In this document: positions 17,275-25,137 of the stretch, piece after piece | Numbering within the stretch: position 1 is the stretch's first letter | Layout of the letters: every line of letters starts with the position of its first letter | From: Hymenobacter profundi | GTDB lineage: Bacteria; Bacteroidota; Bacteroidia; Cytophagales; Hymenobacteraceae | NCBI RefSeq assembly: GCF_019334315.1 | Contig: NZ_JAHWGL010000044.1 | Span: 1-35,847, forward strand | DNA: 35,847 nt | Direction: 5' to 3' | Translations under genes and position numbers: made by a program | Notes under the pieces: generated by a model | Told to the model about the DNA's origin: nothing | Databases searched by the model: none | The model's input: the letters and a program-made list of their open reading frames with translations, nothing else

Positions 17275-18819
17275 TTAGTAGCCAGGATTCTGCTTCACAT
17301 TGGGGTCAATATCGATATCCCGTTGTGGAATGGGTAGTAGCTTGGAAACACCCAGACGGAAGTTGGTGAAGTCCGAATCGCGGCTGGTTAGCTCCGTGAT
17401 GCCAGCTTGGTTATCCATTAGCCCATAGCGCAGAATGTCGAACCAACGTGTACCCTCGCCGGCCAGCTCCTTGGCGCGCTCCGTGCGAATAAGCTGGCGC
17501 ATGGCCTCCTGCGAATAACTACCCGTGAGTGAGGCCAGCCCTACCCGATTGCGCACACGGTTTACCAACGGTAGCGCGTCGCTTACGCGGTTTAGCTCAG
17601 TCAGCGCTTCGGCCTGCATCAGCAGTACGTCAGCGTAGCGGATCACGCGGAAGTTGATGCCTGAAGTGAAATCCTCGGGCGTTGTGCGCGTGCGGTCGTT
17701 CAGGTACTTGCGCCAGTATTGCTGGTTGGGGTTGTAGTTGCGCTCTACAATCAATTCAGCGAAAGTTTTGCCGTAGAAACGGTCGGGGTTACGAGCGCTG
17801 ATGATGGACACGTCCCGGCGTGGATCAATCATATGCCGGGTGGTGCTCCCAGGTGCAAATGCAGTGGTAGAGTCGGTGTAGGCGTTCAGCAACCACAAAC
17901 GAGGTTGCACGTCGGCGAAGCTGTAGTAGGGAGGCCCAAAGAAGTTGGGCCGGTCATACCCTTCCGACGCCGACGCATTGTCCTGGCCCTGGCCTACGTC
18001 CAACGGCGAGTTCACATATTGAATCTCGAATACCGACTCGCGGTTGTTCTCGTTGGCATCCGTGAAGTTATCGAGGTAGTTGGCCACTAAGTCGTACTGG
18101 CCCGAGCCGATAATCTGGGTAAACAGGGCCGATGCCTCGCTGTATTTACGCTGCATCATGTAGGTTTTGGCCAGCAGGGCCTGAGCAGCTCCTTTCGTTA
18201 CGCGGCCCTTCTCAGCATCGCCGTACGACAACGGCAGATTAGGAATGGCAGCCGTGAGGTCGGCAATGATCTGTTCTTCTATCTGGGCCGTAGTAGCCTG
18301 CGGCGCACGGGTAGTCACCACGGGCTCTACCAGAATCAGGGGCACGTTGCCGAAGAAGTAAGCCAAGTCGAAGTACGACAGTGCCCGCACAAATTGCGCC
18401 TCCCCGAGCAGACGGTTTTTCAGCGTCGCGTCCATGTCGATATCCGGCACGTGGGTCAGCACCTGGTTAGTGCGGAAGATGGTGCGGTAGTAGTCGTTCC
18501 AGGCGAAGGACGAGATAAAGAAGTTGTTGTCTGGGGTGATGAAGCGCGTAAAGTTGGCCAGCTCTACAAAAGGGCTCTGGCTGTACGACTCGTCGGAACG
18601 GGCAGCCATAAACTGCCAGGAGTGCCCGTAGCAGGCATACTGCTGCAAACCCGAGTAGCAGGCATACACGCCTTTAATGGCATCGTCCTGGGTTTTCCAG
18701 AACTGCGAGGTATCGGGAGCGTTCGGATTGCTCTGATCCAATAAGTCTTTCTCGCAGCTCGTAGTCAGCAGCAACCCGCTGGAGAGCAGAAAGAGAGCGG
18801 CTATCTTATGTATTTTCAT
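17275..18819 (-). CDS. SusD/RagB-family surface glycan-binding lipoprotein
   Basis: A 514-residue SusD-like protein that caps the SusC transporter and binds glycan at the cell surface. The signal MKIHKIAALFLLSSGLLLTTSC has a lipobox ending at Cys22, followed by EKDLLDQSNPNAP, the usual SusD lead. The N-terminal TPR-like helices and the C-terminal VNRVRNRVGLASL and ERAKELAGEGTRWFDILRYG segments are typical of SusD/RagB. The start was moved 13 codons in from the longest reading to match the signal peptide. It pairs with the SusC gene 63 bases upstream; the substrate is probably arabino-oligosaccharide from the two GH43 enzymes downstream. Confidence 0.96.
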   Translation of the reverse strand: MKIHKIAALFLLSSGLLLTTSCEKDLLDQSNPNAPDTSQFWKTQDDAIKGVYACYSGLQQYACYGHSWQFMAARSDESYSQSPFVELANFTRFITPDNNFFISSFAWNDYYRTIFRTNQVLTHVPDIDMDATLKNRLLGEAQFVRALSYFDLAYFFGNVPLILVEPVVTTRAPQATTAQIEEQIIADLTAAIPNLPLSYGDAEKGRVTKGAAQALLAKTYMMQRKYSEASALFTQIIGSGQYDLVANYLDNFTDANENNRESVFEIQYVNSPLDVGQGQDNASASEGYDRPNFFGPPYYSFADVQPRLWLLNAYTDSTTAFAPGSTTRHMIDPRRDVSIISARNPDRFYGKTFAELIVERNYNPNQQYWRKYLNDRTRTTPEDFTSGINFRVIRYADVLLMQAEALTELNRVSDALPLVNRVRNRVGLASLTGSYSQEAMRQLIRTERAKELAGEGTRWFDILRYGLMDNQAGITELTSRDSDFTNFRLGVSKLLPIPQRDIDIDPNVKQNPGY

Positions 18820-18846
18820 TGGTTTAGTACAGATTGGGTGGGTAGA

Positions 18847-18870
18847 GCCTGCCCACATATAATGGCAGGC
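18847..18870 (-). other. intercistronic hairpin between susC and susD
   Basis: GCCTGCC (18847-18853) and GGCAGGC (18864-18870) form a 7-base-pair stem with a 10-base AT-rich loop in the 63-base susC-susD gap. It could adjust the ratio of the two proteins. No T run follows on the minus strand. Confidence 0.45.
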
Positions 18871-18882
18871 CCACCGCAGTTA

Positions 18883-21800
18883 TTAGAAATTCACTTGCAA
18901 GCCGCCAATGAAGCTGCGCACGTTGGGGTAGGAGCTGTTGTCTACGCCGCGGCTGTAGAAGCCTGTGCCGGTCGTCTCTGGGTCGAAGCCCGAGTATTTG
19001 GTGAAGGTCACGATGTTGCGGCCCGTCACGTATACCCGCACGCTGCCCAGGCTAGGCACTTTGCTGGTTATGCTCGTAGGTAGCGTATAGCCCAGCTGCA
19101 CGTTTTTTAGGCGTACATAATTGCCATTTTCCAACCAGCGCGTGCTATTGAATAGCGCGTTAGAGGCGGCCGCTTGCCCTAAGTTACCTAAGCCACCACC
19201 CTGCAACAGACGCGGTGTAGTGCTCGAAGGATTGTCAACCGACCACGGAGTCACGTCGGCGTCGTAGTTATTGGGGCCGTTGTAGCTTTCCAGCGCCAGT
19301 TTGGCTTGGTTGTACACCTTGTTGCCGCTGGAAGACTGCAGGAATACCGACAGGTCGAAGCCTTTATAGGCGGCATTCAAGTTCAAGCCCATCACCAGGT
19401 TGGGAATGGATTTGCCTGCGAATACGCGGTCGGCATTATCGATCTTGCCGTCGTCGTTCACGTCTTTGTAACGCACATCACCAGCCGAGGCGTATGGCTG
19501 AATAATGGTGCCATTGGAGCTTTTATAATTTGCTACCTCATCATTCGATTGGAAAATACCATCGAACGGAATCAGGTAGAACTCGCCCAGCGACGTACCT
19601 AATTGCGAGCGGGTTACCCCTTCGCCACCACCAAACGTTTGTCCTACGGTCGGTACGGCCGTGATTTCGTTTTTGAGTGTTGTCAGGTTGAAATCGGCGC
19701 CGTAGGTGAAATCACCTTTTGTCTCGTGGTAGCCCAGGCCCAATTCAAAGCCCCGGTTTTCGATAGTGCCCGCGTTCTGGTAGATGTCGTTGCCGAAGTG
19801 GCCGAGGTAGGTGAGCACCTGCACTGGCGCCAGCGCGTTGCGGGTCTCAGAAATATAATAATCAGCCGATAAGCTCAAGCGACTGTCGAGCACGCCCAAA
19901 TCCAGACCAATATTGCGGGTGCGACGGTCTTCCCACCGAATATCGGGGCTAGCCAGTGCCAACTGCGAGGAGCCGTTTACAATGGTCTGGCCGGTGCCGA
20001 TAACGTAATTCACGTTTTGCCCAATGATAGGGTAGGGCAAGTAACTACCACCGTAAGGACCATTCAGCGCATCGTTGCCATTAGTGCCGTAGCTGGCCCG
20101 CAGCTTCAGGTTGCTGATAGCCGGCACAGCATCTTTGAAAAAGTCTTCCTCGCTGATGCGCCAGCCTAGCGAGGCTGCCCAGAAATTACCCCACCGGTTC
20201 TCAGGGGTGAAGCGCGACGACCCGTCGCGGCGGGCACTCAGCGAGGCCAGATAGCGGTTCTTGTAGTCATAGGTAGCCTGCCCAAAGAAGGAGCGCTTGG
20301 TGTACTCAAACGAGGCTCCTTGCACCACCCCTACCCGTGGGCCAGCGCTTAGCTCGAAGTAATACTGCGGCGAGCTAGTGAAGCCTTGTGCGCCTGCCTG
20401 CACGTTGTGCTGCTGAAAGCTCTGCTCCGAGTAGCCCAACAAGGCATTCACGCCGTGGTCACCGATACGCTTGTTGAAGTTCAGCGTGTTCTCAGCCAGC
20501 AAGAATAGGTCGTAGCCTAAGAATTCGTTTAGCGACGACGTATTAATGGCGGTGTTCTGCCGTATGATACCCAGTTTCTGCGCATCGGCATTGCTGTAGG
20601 TATGGCCATCCATGGCCACATTTAGCCGATAAGTCAGAAAATCAAAGAAAGAGTACTCGGCACTAACGTTGCCTGCCAACCGGTTGTCTGCCTGCGTGCG
20701 GCGTAGCAGCGACTGTGCTCCTATAGGGTTGGTAGCAAACGAGTTCAGCACCGATGAGCCCGTACCAAAGCCCCCCGGATTTGCCGGGTCGTATACCGGA
20801 ATACTAGGAATAATTGTCAGCACATCAATAAACGGCGCGCCATTCAGCAGTGTCGTGTTGATATGCGTGAGCTGGGCGTTTTCCTGCAAGCGGAAACGCC
20901 CTTTCGTGAGACCTGAGTTTAAACGCAAGCTGTATCGCTTGAAGTCAGGACCTTTCACGATGCCCTCCTGGTGAAAATACTCACCCGAAATCAGGTAGTT
21001 GGAGGTATATTTTTCTCCCGAAGAACCGCCCGAAAAGGAGAGGTTGTAATCTTCCAGCGTACCGGTTTGGAAGAATTCCTTTTGCCAATCGGTATCCACA
21101 TTGGGGTTGAAGGCCCCACCGGGACCTTTAACGGCCCCAGCCAAACTGTTCTGGCCGTTGTTGAGCGGGTCTAGGCCAGCATTACGATACGCAATAACAG
21201 CACGATCAGCCCACTCGCTGGCATTGGTCAGGTTGTAGGTTTTATACACATTATCGACGCCCCGGTAGCCATTGAAGCTAATGGATGGCGCCCCCGCCTT
21301 GCCTTTTTTGGTGGTAATCTGTACTACCCCGTTGGCTCCCCGCGAACCATACACGGCCGTAGAAGAAGCATCTTTCAGGATGTTCAGCGTCTCAATATCA
21401 TTGGGGTTCAGGTCGCGGATGTTATCCGTCCATAAACCATCGATGATGTACAAGGGGCCACTGCTGGCATTACCCAATGTGCCAATACCACGGATATTGA
21501 TGATAGGTGTGGCGCCGGGGCCACCCGAGCCCGTTACTTGTACGCCTGCTACCCGCCCCTGCAACGCCTGCGTAACGGTAGGCACCGGAGTCTTATTCGC
21601 TTCTTTTACATCCAGCGGCGCCACAGCGCTGGTCACGTTCTGTCGGTTCTCGGTCAGGTATCCTACCACCACCACATCGCCCAAGGCCCGTGAGTCGGGT
21701 GCTAGTGCCAGGTTGATTGTGGTGCGGCCGCCCACAGCCACCTCCTGTGCGGCATACCCCACAAACGAAAACACCAGGGTAGCACCGTCGGGTACGGTTA

Positions 21801-22053
21801 GGGTGTAGCGACCATCGGCATCGGTTTGCGTGCCATTGGTAGTGCCCTTCACTACCACGTTCACGCCGGGTAGGCCGGTTCCTTTCTCATCTACTACACG
21901 CCCCGTTACGGGCGCATCGGCAACAGGCAGCAGAGTACCCGTTAGAAAGCCTGTTGCGGAGGTAGCTGCCTGCGCTGCCAAGGGTAGCAAGGGCAAACCA
22001 CACAATAGCGCCGGAATAGCCAGCCGGCGTAGTTTGGGTATTGTCTTTCTCAT
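18883..22053 (-). CDS. SusC/RagA-family TonB-dependent outer-membrane transporter
   Basis: A 1056-residue TonB-dependent receptor that imports oligosaccharides. The start MRKTIPKLRR gives a long signal peptide; the longer reading begins upstream within the operator area and was rejected. A carboxypeptidase-regulatory-like domain (VTGRVVDEKGTGLPGVNVVVKG onwards) precedes the plug, which has the SusC signature PTVTQALQGRVAGV and PLYIIDG. The C-terminal beta-barrel ends in Phe (GLQVNF), as expected for outer-membrane proteins. No STN domain and no neighbouring ECF sigma/anti-sigma pair are seen, so control is probably by the operators at 22087-22125. SusD follows directly. Confidence 0.97.
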   Translation of the reverse strand: MRKTIPKLRRLAIPALLCGLPLLPLAAQAATSATGFLTGTLLPVADAPVTGRVVDEKGTGLPGVNVVVKGTTNGTQTDADGRYTLTVPDGATLVFSFVGYAAQEVAVGGRTTINLALAPDSRALGDVVVVGYLTENRQNVTSAVAPLDVKEANKTPVPTVTQALQGRVAGVQVTGSGGPGATPIINIRGIGTLGNASSGPLYIIDGLWTDNIRDLNPNDIETLNILKDASSTAVYGSRGANGVVQITTKKGKAGAPSISFNGYRGVDNVYKTYNLTNASEWADRAVIAYRNAGLDPLNNGQNSLAGAVKGPGGAFNPNVDTDWQKEFFQTGTLEDYNLSFSGGSSGEKYTSNYLISGEYFHQEGIVKGPDFKRYSLRLNSGLTKGRFRLQENAQLTHINTTLLNGAPFIDVLTIIPSIPVYDPANPGGFGTGSSVLNSFATNPIGAQSLLRRTQADNRLAGNVSAEYSFFDFLTYRLNVAMDGHTYSNADAQKLGIIRQNTAINTSSLNEFLGYDLFLLAENTLNFNKRIGDHGVNALLGYSEQSFQQHNVQAGAQGFTSSPQYYFELSAGPRVGVVQGASFEYTKRSFFGQATYDYKNRYLASLSARRDGSSRFTPENRWGNFWAASLGWRISEEDFFKDAVPAISNLKLRASYGTNGNDALNGPYGGSYLPYPIIGQNVNYVIGTGQTIVNGSSQLALASPDIRWEDRRTRNIGLDLGVLDSRLSLSADYYISETRNALAPVQVLTYLGHFGNDIYQNAGTIENRGFELGLGYHETKGDFTYGADFNLTTLKNEITAVPTVGQTFGGGEGVTRSQLGTSLGEFYLIPFDGIFQSNDEVANYKSSNGTIIQPYASAGDVRYKDVNDDGKIDNADRVFAGKSIPNLVMGLNLNAAYKGFDLSVFLQSSSGNKVYNQAKLALESYNGPNNYDADVTPWSVDNPSSTTPRLLQGGGLGNLGQAAASNALFNSTRWLENGNYVRLKNVQLGYTLPTSITSKVPSLGSVRVYVTGRNIVTFTKYSGFDPETTGTGFYSRGVDNSSYPNVRSFIGGLQVNF

Positions 22054-22069
22054 AAAGAAGAAAATGGGA

Positions 22070-22083
22070 ATTGAAATTTCAAT
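22070..22083. promoter_or_regulatory. palindrome in the susC leader
   Basis: ATTGAAATTTCAAT is a perfect 14-base palindrome ending 17 bases before the susC start. In RNA it could form a weak hairpin next to the translation start, or it may be a second protein site. Confidence 0.35.
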
Positions 22084-22086
22084 ACT

Positions 22087-22100
22087 CACAAACGATTGTG
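22087..22100. promoter_or_regulatory. LacI-like operator 1 upstream of susC
   Basis: CACAAACGATTGTG pairs on itself around the central CpG with one mismatch. It is identical, on the opposite strand, to the core at 14281-14294 in front of the galM-ara unit. It lies 34 bases before the susC start, a place suited to repression. Confidence 0.75.
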
Positions 22101-22111
22101 TAAAAAAATAT

Positions 22112-22125
22112 CGCAATCGTTTGTG
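22112..22125. promoter_or_regulatory. LacI-like operator 2 upstream of susC
   Basis: CGCAATCGTTTGTG, read on the minus strand as CACAAACGATTGCG, differs from operator 1 by one base. Its centre is 25 bases from that of operator 1. The flank TACACAAACGAT on the minus strand is shared with the sites at 14279-14296 and 22252-22265. Confidence 0.7.
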
Positions 22126-22251
22126 TAGGCAGGGTAAAAAAACAGGCCAAGGCCTTCTGAAAACGGGGGCAGTTGCTTTGAAGTGGCCTGAATCGCATAC
22201 TGAGGCCTCTCTTACTGCAACTTGTCCCGAAATATAAGAATGTTATCTAAA

Positions 22252-22265
22252 CTTTATCGTTTGTG
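22252..22265. promoter_or_regulatory. partial operator (half-site) upstream of susC
   Basis: On the minus strand this reads CACAAACGATAAAG, keeping the CACAAACGAT half with the TA flank but not the other arm. It lies 140 bases from operator 2 and might act as a distal or auxiliary site. Confidence 0.45.
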
Positions 22266-22472
22266 TAATAGCATAAACAAATTTTTCTCTTTCAAGTAAT
22301 CAGCAGTATTACAACGTTTGCACTCTGCGCCCTCACCTCAACTTACTATTACACCAAAGCAGTACTTTGGCTGTTAGAAATAGGTATGCTTTGCCAGCAG
22401 CAGGCTGAGGCGGCGTGCCCTACCTGCTATTTTCTTCTATGGTGCCCTTGTTGCGCCTAATACTACCGCTCT

Positions 22473-23171
22473 GTGGCTGCCGATTTTTTCTTGTTTGTTG
22501 ATACGGAAACCACGGGCTTGCCCACTCGCTGGGACCAACCATACGCAGAGGAAGGCCACTGGCCCCACATTGCGCAACTGGCTTGGCAGGTATACACGGC
22601 GGCCGGTGAGCGGGTGCGCACCGATGAAGCGTATCTGCGCGTACCCGCTGGTACTATGCCCGCCGAAGCTGTTGCCGTGCACGGCCTCACCGAAGACTTT
22701 TTGCACACCCATGGTGCCGCGCCCCGCCCCGTGCTGGAGCGCCTGCACCACGACCTGCTCCACTACCGTCCGCAGGTAATCGGCCACTTTTTGCAGCTCG
22801 ATTTTCACGTGCTGGGTGCGGCGTTTCAGCGGGTAGGCTTGTCGAATCCGCTGCCGGCCTTGCCGCAGTTCTGCACTATGTTCAGCAGTCGGCCGCTGAG
22901 CCTGCGTGGACATTACCTGAAGCTAGCCGACCTGCACGAATATCTTTTCCAGGAACCGCCGCCCCGCCTACACGATGCCGTGGGCGACGCCGCTGCTACG
23001 GCTCGCTGCTTTTTTGAAATGCGCCGCCGGGGGCTGTTTGCTGCCACCGCCCCTACCCTACCGCGGTTGGTGCCCCCAGCGCCCCGCTCCTTCTGGGCAC
23101 AACACCAACTACCGATTACTATCGGGGTGGCCTTGTTTTTTCTCCTTCTCTATTGGTTGATCTATGGATAA
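22473..23171 (+). CDS. DEDDh 3'-5' exonuclease (DnaQ-like) with C-terminal membrane anchor
   Basis: A 232-residue DnaQ-fold nuclease with all acidic residues: Asp10 and Glu12 (FVDTETTG), Asp110 (GHFLQLDFHVL), and His167 with Asp172 (LHDAVGDAAATA). Residues about 213-230 (LPITIGVALFFLLLYWLIYG) are one hydrophobic helix at the extreme end, so the enzyme is probably tail-anchored in the inner membrane with the nuclease in the cytoplasm. The GTG start is used because motif I begins nine residues later and the frame is closed by a stop five codons upstream. It overlaps the next gene by eight bases. The substrate (DNA, RNA or a nucleotide conjugate) is unknown. Confidence 0.9.
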   Translation: MAADFFLFVDTETTGLPTRWDQPYAEEGHWPHIAQLAWQVYTAAGERVRTDEAYLRVPAGTMPAEAVAVHGLTEDFLHTHGAAPRPVLERLHHDLLHYRPQVIGHFLQLDFHVLGAAFQRVGLSNPLPALPQFCTMFSSRPLSLRGHYLKLADLHEYLFQEPPPRLHDAVGDAAATARCFFEMRRRGLFAATAPTLPRLVPPAPRSFWAQHQLPITIGVALFFLLLYWLIYG

Positions 23172-25065
23172 CGTCCTGGCTTTTTTGCGCACCGTGGAAC
23201 CCTTCCAGCTCCTGCCCGACGACGTGCTGGCAGGGGTAGCCGATTTGGTAGAGGAAGTTCACTACCCCCGCGAAACCCTACTTTACCAACAGGGTACCAG
23301 CAAGCTGCGGGCATTGGACATCATTGTAGAAGGCGCTTACGACACCTTTTTCTACGATAGCGAGCAGCACAAGCGCCTACCCCTCATCTACCCGGCCGGC
23401 ACCTGCTACGGAGGCATTTCCATCCTGCTGCACAAAAAACGCTCTATCCGGACGGTGGTAGTGCGCGCCCGCACGCGGGTGCTCACCCTCCCCCGCCGCG
23501 ACTTTCGGGCGCTGTGCGTGTCCTACCCTGCCTTCTTCCACTTTTTCACGGCGCGCTACGGCGAGCAGATGCTGAACGAGGAGTTTGCCCACTTCGTGAA
23601 GCCCCGCGACACGCCCGAGCAAAATTTCCTGGTGGCCGACCAGCTGTTTTCGCGCCGGGTAGAAACGCTGGAGATGCGCCCCATCACGGCCTGCACGCTG
23701 GATACGCCCATCTACGAGGCCGCGCAACGTATGGCAGCGGCCAAGGTGAGCTGCCTGTTTGTGACCGATGCCGAGGGTACCATTGTGGGCTACTGCACCG
23801 ACATCACCCTGCGCGACTCCGTGATTGCGCAGCGCCTCGATGCCAACCGCCCCGTAGCCGACGTGCTAGCCACGCCGTTGGTCACAGTCAGCAGCGGAGC
23901 TTTTGTGTATGAGGCTATTCTGAAGATGTTTCAGACCAAAACGCGCTACTTGCTGGTAGAGCGCGAGGGCGAGTTTCTGGGCTTCCTGAGCCGCAACAAA
24001 CTGCTCAGCGACTTGGCCCAGTCGCCGTTTATGTTCATTCAGGCTGTGAAGCTGGCCCAGAGCACCCACGAGCTAAAGCGCCGCTGGGACCAGGTACCCG
24101 AGATTGTGCAGCAGCTGCTGGGTAGGGGCGTGAAGTCGGAAATCGTGAACCAGGTGATTACGGCCGTGGCCGATGCCATTGCCCTCAAGGTGATTGACAA
24201 TGTGCTGGCCGAGCACGGCCCGGCCCCGGCGCGCTTCGTGTTTATGGTACTGGGCAGCGAGGGTAGGCAGGAGCAAACCCTGGTGACGGACCAGGACAAT
24301 GCCATCATCTACGAAGACAAAGCCAATGAGCAGCGCGAATTAGTGCGAGCGTATTTCCTGCGCTTCGCGGAGGCCGTGTCCGACCAGCTCAACCACATTG
24401 GGCTGCATTACTGTACAGGCGGCTTCATGGCCAAAAACCCGAAGTGGACGCACTCGCTCTCGCATTGGAAACGCAACTACCAGGAGTGGCTGCGCGAGTC
24501 AAACCCCGAAAACGTGATGCGCTTCGCTACCTTTTTCGACTGCCGCTACCTCTACGGCGACGAATCAATTATGGACGAACTGCAAGCCTTTCTGCATCAG
24601 GAGCTCCAAAAGCCCTCGGAGCGCTTTTTCCGGTTTATGGCTCAGAACGCCCTGCAATACGAGCCGCCGCTTACCTTCCTGCGCAACATCCGCACGTTTG
24701 TGCAGGGCACCCAAAAGGTGTTCGACCTCAAGCGCACCATGACGCCCATTGTGGACCTAGTACGGGTATACGCGCTGCAACACCAGATTTTCCGGACCAA
24801 CACCGGCGAGCGGCTGGCCCTGTTGCGCGAGCGTGGAGTCTTCCGCGAAAAAGAGTATCAGGAGCTGCTACAGGCGTATTACTACCTGATGGGCATGCGC
24901 CTGCACAAGCAGGCCACCCAGCTCCTGAAAGACCGCACCTCTCCCACCAATTACGTAGACCCGACCACCCTTACGCAAGTGGAACAAGTCACGCTGAAAG
25001 AGATTTTCAAGGTGATTCAGGACTTTCAGCTCAAGATCAAGGTAGGCTTCACGAAGTCGTTTTAA
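23164..25065 (+). CDS. cNMP-binding, CBS-pair and DUF294 nucleotidyltransferase-like signalling protein
   Basis: A 633-residue cytoplasmic protein with four parts: a cyclic-nucleotide-binding beta-roll (about 10-130), two CBS domains (about 165-290), a GlnD-like DUF294 nucleotidyltransferase core (about 310-450) and the DUF294 C-terminal helical domain (about 465-625). The core motif GSEGRQEQ...TDQDN gives Gly364-Ser365 with Asp376 and Asp378, so the metal-binding pair is intact and the enzyme may be active. The protein it modifies is unknown. Family members are often found beside a DnaQ-like exonuclease, as here with an eight-base overlap that implies coupled translation. It could integrate cyclic-nucleotide and adenylate signals, but this is inference. 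Confidence 0.92.
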   Translation: MDNVLAFLRTVEPFQLLPDDVLAGVADLVEEVHYPRETLLYQQGTSKLRALDIIVEGAYDTFFYDSEQHKRLPLIYPAGTCYGGISILLHKKRSIRTVVVRARTRVLTLPRRDFRALCVSYPAFFHFFTARYGEQMLNEEFAHFVKPRDTPEQNFLVADQLFSRRVETLEMRPITACTLDTPIYEAAQRMAAAKVSCLFVTDAEGTIVGYCTDITLRDSVIAQRLDANRPVADVLATPLVTVSSGAFVYEAILKMFQTKTRYLLVEREGEFLGFLSRNKLLSDLAQSPFMFIQAVKLAQSTHELKRRWDQVPEIVQQLLGRGVKSEIVNQVITAVADAIALKVIDNVLAEHGPAPARFVFMVLGSEGRQEQTLVTDQDNAIIYEDKANEQRELVRAYFLRFAEAVSDQLNHIGLHYCTGGFMAKNPKWTHSLSHWKRNYQEWLRESNPENVMRFATFFDCRYLYGDESIMDELQAFLHQELQKPSERFFRFMAQNALQYEPPLTFLRNIRTFVQGTQKVFDLKRTMTPIVDLVRVYALQHQIFRTNTGERLALLRERGVFREKEYQELLQAYYYLMGMRLHKQATQLLKDRTSPTNYVDPTTLTQVEQVTLKEIFKVIQDFQLKIKVGFTKSF

Positions 25066-25087
25066 GTATCGCCCTACGCAGGTCAAG

Positions 25088-25126
25088 AACAAAATAGAGA
25101 CGCATCCTTCCGTCTCTACTTTGTTC
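25088..25126. terminator. bidirectional terminator between convergent genes
   Basis: An 8-base-pair stem TAGAGACG/CGTCTCTA with an 8-base loop, flanked by near-complementary AACAAAA and CTTTGTT, sits between the nucleotidyltransferase-like stop and the stop of the minus-strand gene. It can serve both. Confidence 0.75.
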
Positions 25127-25137
25127 TATAACACAGC

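Larger units (their letters stand above)
22054..22472. other. divergent control region between susC and exonuclease genes
   Basis: A 419-base AT-richer region between divergent genes. It contains a 14-base palindrome near the susC start, two close operators and a third half-like site. I could not place a convincing -7/-33 promoter for either gene. There is no open frame with recognisable protein content. Confidence 0.7.

Noticed and set aside
22087..22125. AraR (GntR-type) operator as in Bacillus
   Set aside because: Bacillus AraR sites are of the form TTTGTNCGNACAAA, with the half-sites in the opposite order. The sites here are CACAA...TTGTG with a CpG centre, nearer LacI/PurR.
24444..25097. 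Second plus-strand frame overlapping the nucleotidyltransferase-like gene
   Set aside because: It runs inside the real gene in another frame, and its sequence is low-complexity Arg/Pro/Ala.
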